A stretch of DNA of 43,323 nt from Chloroflexota bacterium (lineage in GTDB: Bacteria; Chloroflexota; Anaerolineae; Promineifilales; Promineifilaceae), in contig JAKEFB010000184.1 in assembly GCA_022616275.1 (NCBI GenBank), positions 1 through 43,323 on the forward strand, given 5' to 3'. The notes under the pieces are model-generated. The model was given only the letters and a program-made list of their open reading frames with translations, ran no database searches and was not told the origin of the DNA. Below, piece after piece: positions 31,516 to 38,155 of the stretch. The position numbers and the translations under genes were made by a program. How positions within the stretch are numbered: the stretch's first letter is position 1; every line of letters starts with the position of its first letter.

Positions 31516-32394
31516 TCAATTGCTGCTAAGTGTCGCATGCCGGTTTAAAAAGGCGCGGACAGTAGTTACGTAACGCTCGTTTTCTTCCACGAAAGTCATG
31601 TGGGCGCTTTTTTCGAACACAACCAACTCCGCGCCCGGCACGTTCGCTGCCATAAACCCGGCGGCTTCGACCGAGCAAGTTCGGTCATACCGTCCAGCCA
31701 GGATTAGCACGGGGTGGGAAATGCCTCCCAGGCGATCCTCTACTTCGATCCCACCGTACTCTTCAGCAGCAAACTTGCGCAACACCTCCGGTGAGTAGAC
31801 CATACCTGCCGTACGCTGTTCGTACTCAGGGATACGTGGATCGAATGGATCAGCAAAATGGAACGGAAGTTGGTCCGAAAGCAGGGCGGCGACCTCGTCG
31901 GGGGTCTGCGCCTGTAGTTCCCGTGCCCACGAGTCAGTCACCTGCTGGCGGAGTTCTTCTGGTTCAAAGCTCGCCAGTTCACGCTCAACATGCGACATCA
32001 AAAAGCGGCTGCCAGGCACGCCGCTGGAAACAATGGTTTGCGCCGCCTGTCCGGGGAAATCCACCGCGTGTTGCAAGGCGACAAACGCACCATACGAGTG
32101 GCCCAACACGGCGTATCTCTTCAATTCCATTGCCTTCGCCAGCAAACCCACGTCCTTTGCGTTTTGCTCAAGCGTCCAGGTAGCTTCGGGCGGCCGTCCG
32201 GAGCGCCCATTGGCGCGCTGGTCCACCAGGATGAGCCGGTAGTCGTCGGTGAGCGCATCCAGGTAGTCGCCAAACAGATGGTGGTCGAGGCCGGGTCCAC
32301 CATGTAAGACGATGAGCGGGTAACCCCGGCCGCGTTCCACAACGTACAGGCTGGTGTCGCCAATATCAATCAGACGGCCTTCTTCACTATTCAT
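31516..32394 (-). CDS. Alpha/beta hydrolase, proline iminopeptidase-like
   Basis: A 292-residue alpha/beta hydrolase. The oxyanion motif HGGPG (residues 31-35) and the nucleophile elbow GHSYG (Ser100) are present, with a likely Asp in ILAGRYDRT and a His in KSAHMTFVEEN completing the triad. HGGPG is typical of proline iminopeptidases and related S33-family enzymes. I use the ATG at 32394 (MNSEEGRLID) because a strong AAAGGAGAGAG lies about 7 nt upstream; the frame extends to 32427 but that part covers this ribosome site. The gene lies after the GT-C gene on the same strand (29-bp gap). Confidence 0.88.
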   Translation of the reverse strand: MNSEEGRLIDIGDTSLYVVERGRGYPLIVLHGGPGLDHHLFGDYLDALTDDYRLILVDQRANGRSGRPPEATWTLEQNAKDVGLLAKAMELKRYAVLGHSYGAFVALQHAVDFPGQAAQTIVSSGVPGSRFLMSHVERELASFEPEELRQQVTDSWARELQAQTPDEVAALLSDQLPFHFADPFDPRIPEYEQRTAGMVYSPEVLRKFAAEEYGGIEVEDRLGGISHPVLILAGRYDRTCSVEAAGFMAANVPGAELVVFEKSAHMTFVEENERYVTTVRAFLNRHATLSSN

Positions 32395-32423
32395 AACCAC
32401 TCTCTCCTTTCCACAATCGAATC

Positions 32424-34163
32424 TCACTGCCTTTCAGAACGAAGACAACACGCGCGGGCCATACCACCGTGAACGAAAATTAATTCGTCTAATTCGTGCA
32501 ATTCGTGGCTATTTTTAGAGTAGTAGGAACCTATCCGAAACAGGGTATATGCCCCATTCCGGCCGATTTCTGTCAGGCCGGGGTTGTCGCGCAGCCAATG
32601 GTAATTTTCGGTCGGCGAGCGGCCGGCCCACTGGCTTTCCACGTTCTCCACTTCTAACAGCAGGTACAGCGGCCGGTCGTCCTCTAGCAACGCTTCCAGC
32701 TCGGCCGGGGTCGGGTAGTAGATATTGATCGTCTCCAGTTCGCTTTCGTGCGCCAGCGTCAGGGCCAGGCCAAAGGCAATCACTCGCGCGTTTGGGGGAA
32801 CCTGGGCCTCCAGCCAGCGAACGGTAGCCACGTTGGCCTGCATCGTGGCAATAAAGCTGCTCGCCAGTCGGTAGCCGCCAATAGCCATCCAGGCCAGCCC
32901 GGCCGCCAGCCACAGCGCCAACACCGCCCGGCCGTACCTCCGTAGGGGCACGATGCATCGTGCCCCTACATTCCAACGCGACAACGCCCCGACCGTCGCC
33001 AGCACGCCGACGGCGGCCAGGATAGCCAGCGGCGGCAGGTAAGTGAGCGTAAAGCGAAAGTTTTGCCAGGGAATGCCGGCCAGGAAGCAATAGACCAGCG
33101 CTGCCCCGCCCGCCACCAGGAACAACGAAGCCCCGGCCCGCCGGCGCAACACTGCCCACAGGCCAGGCAGCAAAAACAGCGCCAGCAAGGGGGAAAAGTA
33201 AAAACTCCGGGCCGGGGCCAGGGCATAATAGAGCCCGTTTGGCAGGCGGTATTGCAGCAGGCCGTCGCTGGTGACGAAGGAGCGGCGCAAGGCATTAACC
33301 GGGCTCCAGGTGACCACCTCCAGGTCAACGGTGAAGGACGGCCCGGCCGGCTTGTCCCCGGCCAGTAGTTGGCCGGCCGGCCCCAGGACCGGGGAGAGAA
33401 CAACCAGCGCCACCAGCCCGGCCAGCAACGCCTGGCCGGCCGCCGCGCGGCGCGGCCGGCGGGCCAGGACGGCGAGAGCGTATAGTGTGGCTATGACAGC
33501 GACCAGCGCCAGCGCCCAACGGACCAGGATGGCGAAAGCCAGCGCCCCGGCCGCCAGCGCCAGCCAGCCGGCGCGACGCTTCTGGCCATAAACGGCCACC
33601 GCCCACGTGCCCAGCGTCGCCGCCGCCAGGCCGGTCGTGTCCGACATGACCACCACGCTCGATTGCCACAGTTGGCCAACGCAGGCCGCCAGCAGCCCAG
33701 CCAGCGCCGCCCCCGGCAGCCGACCCCTGACGCCGGCCGGCCAGAGCCGGGCAGCCAGCAGCGCCGTAAAGAGTGGAACCAGGCCACCGGCCGCCAGGCT
33801 GACCACTTGCCCGGCGCGCGGCGTCACCCCCACGACAAAAGAAATCAAAGCCACCAGCAGCGGAAAGCCAGGCGGCCAATAAAACGGGGGCGGAGATTCC
33901 CCGGCCAGCAGGCTGGCCCGCAGCGGCCCAATAGCGTAATCGTAGTAGGCGTAGGCGTCCTGTCCATAGAGTCCGTTAAAGCCGCTGTCCAGGATTAAGA
34001 AAGCGCCAACCAGCCAGGTAATCAGCGAAGGCAGCGCCAGGGCGATGATCGCCCTGCTCTTGGTCACGGCCCCCGGTATCCTTGCCGCCGGCGGGCTTAC
34101 CACCTTGACCGGGCGCGGGGCCGGCGCTACACTGCTGCGATTTTCGGCGTCGTCACCATGCAT
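32424..34163 (-). CDS. GT-C/ArnT-like membrane glycosyltransferase with internal palindrome
   Basis: A 579-residue polytopic protein with about ten to twelve helices after a basic, Pro-rich N-terminal tail. GLYGQDAYAYYDYAIGPL after helix 1 supplies the Asp69 expected in the first external loop of GT-39/ArnT-type enzymes, followed by PFYWPPGFPLLVALI. It would move a sugar from a polyprenyl carrier onto a glycan or protein outside the membrane. NVGARCIVPLRR in a loop is encoded by a perfect 28-bp palindrome, and the C-terminal NSHELHELDEL by a TTCGTC-word array. Its ATG overlaps that of the divergent flippase gene; a later start is possible because the first 35 residues look disordered. Confidence 0.82.
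   Translation of the reverse strand: MHGDDAENRSSVAPAPRPVKVVSPPAARIPGAVTKSRAIIALALPSLITWLVGAFLILDSGFNGLYGQDAYAYYDYAIGPLRASLLAGESPPPFYWPPGFPLLVALISFVVGVTPRAGQVVSLAAGGLVPLFTALLAARLWPAGVRGRLPGAALAGLLAACVGQLWQSSVVVMSDTTGLAAATLGTWAVAVYGQKRRAGWLALAAGALAFAILVRWALALVAVIATLYALAVLARRPRRAAAGQALLAGLVALVVLSPVLGPAGQLLAGDKPAGPSFTVDLEVVTWSPVNALRRSFVTSDGLLQYRLPNGLYYALAPARSFYFSPLLALFLLPGLWAVLRRRAGASLFLVAGGAALVYCFLAGIPWQNFRFTLTYLPPLAILAAVGVLATVGALSRWNVGARCIVPLRRYGRAVLALWLAAGLAWMAIGGYRLASSFIATMQANVATVRWLEAQVPPNARVIAFGLALTLAHESELETINIYYPTPAELEALLEDDRPLYLLLEVENVESQWAGRSPTENYHWLRDNPGLTEIGRNGAYTLFRIGSYYSKNSHELHELDELIFVHGGMARACCLRSERQ
32478..32515. repeat. AATTCGT-word array at the end of the GT-C gene
   Basis: Four imperfect TAATTCGT/CAATTCGT words encode the C-terminal HELHELDEL of the GT-C protein. 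Same style as the other arrays, and read in frame. Confidence 0.78.
32942..32969. repeat. Perfect 28-bp intragenic palindrome
   Basis: Arms GTAGGGGCACGATG and CATCGTGCCCCTAC pair perfectly with no loop. It sits inside the GT-C gene and is translated as VGARCIVPL. The GTAGGGGC...GCCCCTAC type is, in my recollection, a widely dispersed bacterial palindrome. Confidence 0.92.
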
Positions 34164-35612
34164 GAGTTGCCCCTCTATCGCTTCGTCTCTCTGCGCCTGC
34201 GCGGGCTGCTAGACCCGGTGAGCCGGGGATGGGCCATTATTTTGGGCAGCAACCTGGCCCGGATGGTCTTGGGCTTCGTCGCCAGCGTCCTCATTGCCCG
34301 CTCGCTCGGCCTGGCCGGCTTCGGCGTTTACGCCGGCCTGGGGGCCGTCGTCAACGTCACCCACGCCTTTTCCGACCTGGGCCTGTCGGCCACGGCCGTC
34401 AAGCAGATGGCTGCCGTCTGGCCGGCCGACCCGGCGCTGGCCTACCGGCGCGGCCGGGTTTTCTTCTGGCTGCGCCTGAGTATAGCCGGATTTATCGTCG
34501 CTGTCGGCACTTTGCTGGCCGGCCCCCTGGCCGGCTGGTTGAACATTGCCCAGGGTGGCCGCCTGCTGCCCCTGGCCTTTTTGGGCGTGCTGGCTACGGC
34601 GATGAGTGGAACGGTCAGCGCCCTCTTCCAGGCCACCGGCCGCTTTGGCCAGATCGCCGCCCTGACCATCGGCAACACGGCCCTGACGGTCGTCCTGGCC
34701 ATTGTCCTGGTGGCCACCGGCCGGCTGACGCTGGTGACGGCGCTACTGGTCCTGGGAGCCGGCACCGCCCTGGCTACCTTCGCCCTGGGCCTGCGCCTCC
34801 TCCCGGCCGGCTGGTCGCTGGCTCTACCTTCGCGCCAGGAGCTACGTGAGGAGGGCCGGCCGCTGCTCGGCTTTGCCCGCTGGATCTGGGTGGCCACCAC
34901 CCTGGCCACGATCACCGCCCACCTGGACGTGCTGCTGCTAACCCGCTTTGACGCCCTGACCACCGTTGGCGCCTACGGCCTGGCCTTAAACCTGGCCAAC
35001 AAAGTAGACGTGGTCAACCACAGTCTCTTCACCGTTTTGCTGCCGGCGGCCTCCGCCCTGGCCGGCCGGGAGGCGATTGGCCGCTACGTCCGCCGGGGCC
35101 TGGGACGCAGCACCGTCGTCGCCCTCCTACTACTGGCCCTCCTGCCCTTGTCCCGGCCGTTTATTTTGCTCTTTTACGGCCCCGCTTACGCCCTGGCTGT
35201 GCCCCTGTTCCAATTGCTGTTGGGGATCGTCATTTTCGACGTGCTCACCCTGCCCCTGCTGATGCTGGCTTACCCCCTGGAACAACCCAGGGTGCTGGCT
35301 ATGGCCGAGGCAGCCCGCCTGGCGGTGATGGCGGCGCTGGCTGCCTGGCTGCTGCCGGCCTATGGCCCGGTGGGCGTGGTCGCGGCCAAGTTGATCGCCA
35401 AAGCGGTCGGGGTGAGCTTCGTCGTGGCCCTGCTACTCCGCCGCTACCGCGACGGGGCCTGGGGCGCGCCGGCCGGCCAGCAAGATAGCCCACAGCAGCA
35501 GGCCACCGTAGAGCTTGGGATAGGCCAGCAAGGCCCACAGCCCGCCGGCCAGCCGGGGCGAGCGGTAGGGGAGATCGGCCGCCACGAGCAGGACGGCGGC
35601 GGCCAGCAGTAG
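34158..35612 (+). CDS. Oligosaccharide flippase (Wzx/MATE-like, MVF superfamily)
   Basis: A 484-residue protein with about twelve to fourteen helices. GSNLARMVLGFVASVLIARS followed by LGLAGFGVYAGLGAVVN is the typical start of polysaccharide flippases, and LLTRFDALTTVGAYGLALNL and FTVLLPAASALAG match later helices. It would flip polyprenyl-linked oligosaccharides outward, which fits the flanking glycosyltransferases. The last 60 residues (from about APAGQQDSPQQQ) are antisense to the convergent GT87 gene and have no membrane character, so the family match ends near residue 425. Its start codon overlaps that of the divergent GT-C gene, leaving no intergenic promoter; a downstream start is possible. 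Confidence 0.88.
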   Translation: MHELPLYRFVSLRLRGLLDPVSRGWAIILGSNLARMVLGFVASVLIARSLGLAGFGVYAGLGAVVNVTHAFSDLGLSATAVKQMAAVWPADPALAYRRGRVFFWLRLSIAGFIVAVGTLLAGPLAGWLNIAQGGRLLPLAFLGVLATAMSGTVSALFQATGRFGQIAALTIGNTALTVVLAIVLVATGRLTLVTALLVLGAGTALATFALGLRLLPAGWSLALPSRQELREEGRPLLGFARWIWVATTLATITAHLDVLLLTRFDALTTVGAYGLALNLANKVDVVNHSLFTVLLPAASALAGREAIGRYVRRGLGRSTVVALLLLALLPLSRPFILLFYGPAYALAVPLFQLLLGIVIFDVLTLPLLMLAYPLEQPRVLAMAEAARLAVMAALAAWLLPAYGPVGVVAAKLIAKAVGVSFVVALLLRRYRDGAWGAPAGQQDSPQQQATVELGIGQQGPQPAGQPGRAVGEIGRHEQDGGGQQ

Positions 35613-36668
35613 CGTGGGCCGCAACCCCGGCCGGACCCGCCACCACCAGGCCAGCCCAATGGCCAGCGGTAATAAGAGCAAGGTGTAGTGGTAATCCAGG
35701 GCCACCGGGCTAAGAATCACGCTCAGGACGGCAAAAGCGGCAAAAAGTTCATCACTGTCACCGGCCCGGAGGGCCTCGTAACTGCTAATGCCCACCAGGC
35801 TGAGCAAGGCCAGCCAGGGCAGCGCCGTGGCCAGCCAGGGGGCCGGCCAGAGCGGGGCCGGGTTCCACTGTGGGTTAAAGCCAAACAGGTGGCGGAAAAA
35901 GCTCAGGTGCGTCTGGTAGGCAGTGACGGCCAGCTCCGGCCGGCCGGTGAATCCAGGCAGCAGACGCAAATAGGTCAGCCAGGCGGGTAGCCCCAGCCAG
36001 GGCAAGGAGCCAACAATCACCAGCAACGCCGTTCCGGCCGCCCAGAGCAAAGCCTGCCAGCGGCGCTGGACGACCAGCAGGGGCCAGAGGAGAATGCCGG
36101 CCGTCTTCAGCACCAGCATCAGCCCCAGGGCCGCGCCCAACAACCCGTCTCGCCGCTGGCGGTAGCTGTGCCAGGCGACGACCAGCAGCCCCAGGAGGAG
36201 CACGTAAGCCTGGCCCAGGGCAAAGTTGGCGTACAATGGCTGGTATAACAACAGCACCACCAGCGCGGCGGCGGCCACGTGGCCCGGCAGGGCCGTCTGG
36301 CGGACCAGCCACACCGCCGCCAGGGCCAGGATAACCACATTGAAAGCGGTCCAGACAACCCTGGCTGGTTCGTAACTCAACCCGGCCAGGGGCAGCAGCA
36401 ACAGGGCCGTCGCCGGCGGGCCGACGTTATAGATGTCGCCAATGGTTGGCGTGTCCTGGGCCACCTGCTCGCGGAACCACGCTTCGTCGTAAAACTGGCC
36501 GGCGTCGGCCCCGGCCCGCACCAGCCGGGCGGCCGTATAGTAGGCCGCAAAACCGGAGGTGTGCTGGCGGGCCACCGTCGTGGCAAACCACAAGAAGCGC
36601 AACGCCAGGAGGGCCACCAGCGCCCACAATGCCCAATGAATCAGACGGCGGCTCGTCACAACGTCCAT
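35433..36668 (-). CDS. GT87 (DUF2029) family membrane mannosyltransferase-like protein
   Basis: A 411-residue polytopic protein with about ten helices. HTSGFAAYYTAARLVRAG and the YNVGPPATALLLLPLAGL loop are characteristic of DUF2029/GT87, a family that includes polyprenol-phosphomannose-dependent alpha-mannosyltransferases in actinobacteria. NFALGQAYVLLLGLLV is the typical N-x-x-x-GQ segment. Its own C-terminus continues naturally (LYGGLLLWAILLAGRR) within the overlap with the flippase gene, so in the shared 180 bp this gene appears to be the true coding strand. The ATG at 36668 is followed upstream by two small GC palindromes. Confidence 0.86.
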   Translation of the reverse strand: MDVVTSRRLIHWALWALVALLALRFLWFATTVARQHTSGFAAYYTAARLVRAGADAGQFYDEAWFREQVAQDTPTIGDIYNVGPPATALLLLPLAGLSYEPARVVWTAFNVVILALAAVWLVRQTALPGHVAAAALVVLLLYQPLYANFALGQAYVLLLGLLVVAWHSYRQRRDGLLGAALGLMLVLKTAGILLWPLLVVQRRWQALLWAAGTALLVIVGSLPWLGLPAWLTYLRLLPGFTGRPELAVTAYQTHLSFFRHLFGFNPQWNPAPLWPAPWLATALPWLALLSLVGISSYEALRAGDSDELFAAFAVLSVILSPVALDYHYTLLLLPLAIGLAWWWRVRPGLRPTLLLAAAVLLVAADLPYRSPRLAGGLWALLAYPKLYGGLLLWAILLAGRRAPGPVAVAAE

Positions 36669-36684
36669 TCAACTCACGTTTAAT

Positions 36685-36742
36685 AGCCTCCCGGAGGCTT
36701 GACACTAGAGGTCAGCAGCAAACGTTAACCTCCGGGAGGTTA
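36685..36742. repeat. Pair of CCTCCCGGAGG-type palindromes
   Basis: AGCCTCCCGGAGGCT (36685-36699) and TAACCTCCGGGAGGTTA (36726-36742) are each perfect palindromes with one central base, 26 bp apart, in the gap between two GT-C genes. They are variants of one another and may be two dispersed mini-elements or one composite. Confidence 0.82.
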
Positions 36743-36755
36743 TCTCCGATAGACT

Positions 36756-38057
36756 CTAACGCATTGCCGGTGGTTGCGCAGCTACGGGCGTTTCCTGGCC
36801 TGGTTCAGTCTGCTCACCCATCCACCGGGCCATCAGCCAGGCCAGGACAACCACATGAATAGCCGCTGCTAAAAAAGAAAAAACCTTCAAAATGGCGATG
36901 AGAGTTGGATAGGGGGGTTGCCAGACCACCAGGTTCGTCCACAGCGCCGGAGCAAAAGAAGCCACCGTCGCCAGGTTGAAGAAAAAGGTCAGCGATAAGG
37001 CAACGTAAGCCCACCCATACCTCCGGCCGCCGGCCGCCGGCCGCTCCCAACCGGCCGCAGCCAACAGCAAAAAAGGCAGCACCGGCAGCAAATACCGTTC
37101 GCGCACGCCGCTGAGTAGCAGAAACATCCCTAGCGCCAGCAGGGCCGTCGCCGTAGCCAGCGAAACAGCGCCCCGCCGCCGGGCAACCCGGCCGCAGACC
37201 AGAAAAACAAACGCCCCATACAACCCGGCGCTGAACGTGGCGTAAGAAATGGGCAGGCCGCCCACCTGGTCGCCGGCCGCTGCCTGGGTGGGATCGCCGG
37301 CCAACAAGAGATACCAGAGATTATAGGCCGTGACGACGACCGGTAGCTGGCCGGGCACGTTCGCCCGCAGCAGCTCCACCAGGCGGCCGTTCAGCAACCA
37401 CGGCGCGGCCAGAAGCAGGCCCAACGCGCCGCCGGCCGCCAGCCCCTGCATCAGGCGGCGCAGCCCATAGCGCCCGGCTGTCACCGTCACCAGGAGCGGC
37501 AGCAGGACAAAACTTTGCAGCTTGGTAGCCATAGCCAGCGTCCAGGCCAGCCAGGAAAGGGTAACTCTGCCTTTGGCCAGGGCGGCCACCGCTGCCACCA
37601 GGAAAAAGGTGTATACGCCGTCCAACTGGCCCCACAAGGCCGATACATACCAGGGGCCTGGACTAAAGAGGTAAGCGGCGCAGGCCAGCAGCCGCAACCA
37701 GGGCGGCCGGCCGCGCAACAACCAGGCCATCACCCCGGCCAGCAGCACGTCGGCCAGGGCCGGCGGCAACTTGATCAACACGTTGAGAGCTGCCTCGCCC
37801 CGCAGCCCGGCCGGCAGGCCGGCTTCCACCCATCCGGCCGCCCCGTACAGGTAAGCCGACACCGGCCCATAGGCAGTGTGAGGGGTCCGGCCGTAAAACT
37901 CCGCCAGCCCATGAGCCTGGATCAGCCGTACCCACTCGCGAAAGATAGGCAGGTCGGCCGTCAAGTTCAAATCCCCCGCCAGCCAGGGCAGCCGGACCAG
38001 CAGACCCAGCAGCAAGACCGCCACCAGGTGGCGATTTTGGATGCGAATGCGAAGCAT
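36756..38057 (-). CDS. GT-C-type polytopic glycosyltransferase
   Basis: A 433-residue protein with about ten helices. The first external loop DLNLTADLPIFREWVRLIQ has the acidic residues expected of GT-C enzymes, and SALWGQLDGVYTFFLVAAVA with LAWTLAMATKLQSFVLLPLL resembles PIG-M/DUF2029-like mannosyltransferases and their bacterial relatives. The frame extends to 38099, but those residues (IFRGIQNLKS) are encoded by repeat DNA; the ATG at 38057 is better, although it lies within a small hairpin. It probably extends a surface glycan with the neighbouring enzymes. Donor and acceptor are unknown. Confidence 0.82.
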   Translation of the reverse strand: MLRIRIQNRHLVAVLLLGLLVRLPWLAGDLNLTADLPIFREWVRLIQAHGLAEFYGRTPHTAYGPVSAYLYGAAGWVEAGLPAGLRGEAALNVLIKLPPALADVLLAGVMAWLLRGRPPWLRLLACAAYLFSPGPWYVSALWGQLDGVYTFFLVAAVAALAKGRVTLSWLAWTLAMATKLQSFVLLPLLVTVTAGRYGLRRLMQGLAAGGALGLLLAAPWLLNGRLVELLRANVPGQLPVVVTAYNLWYLLLAGDPTQAAAGDQVGGLPISYATFSAGLYGAFVFLVCGRVARRRGAVSLATATALLALGMFLLLSGVRERYLLPVLPFLLLAAAGWERPAAGGRRYGWAYVALSLTFFFNLATVASFAPALWTNLVVWQPPYPTLIAILKVFSFLAAAIHVVVLAWLMARWMGEQTEPGQETPVAAQPPAMR

Positions 38058-38155
38058 TCGTCCAGATTTTAGATTTTGGATTCCCCGGAAAATCTCCAAT
38101 CTCCAATCCTTCGGCGTAGCTCAGGACAAGTCTCCAATCTCTAATCTCCTCCCTC
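38041..38155. repeat. Composite of three repeat types between two GT-C genes
   Basis: From left: the hairpin CGAATGC-GAA-GCATTCG (38044-38060) over the GT-C start codon; GATTTTAGATTTTGGATT words (38067-38083); and two AATCTCCAATC arrays flanking CTTCGGCGTAGCTCAGGACA. Each part recurs elsewhere in the window or looks like a known type of dispersed repeat. Confidence 0.75.

Noticed and set aside
32942-32969. 28-bp palindrome considered as an operator
   Set aside because: It lies in the middle of a coding region, far from any start, and matches the style of dispersed palindromes.
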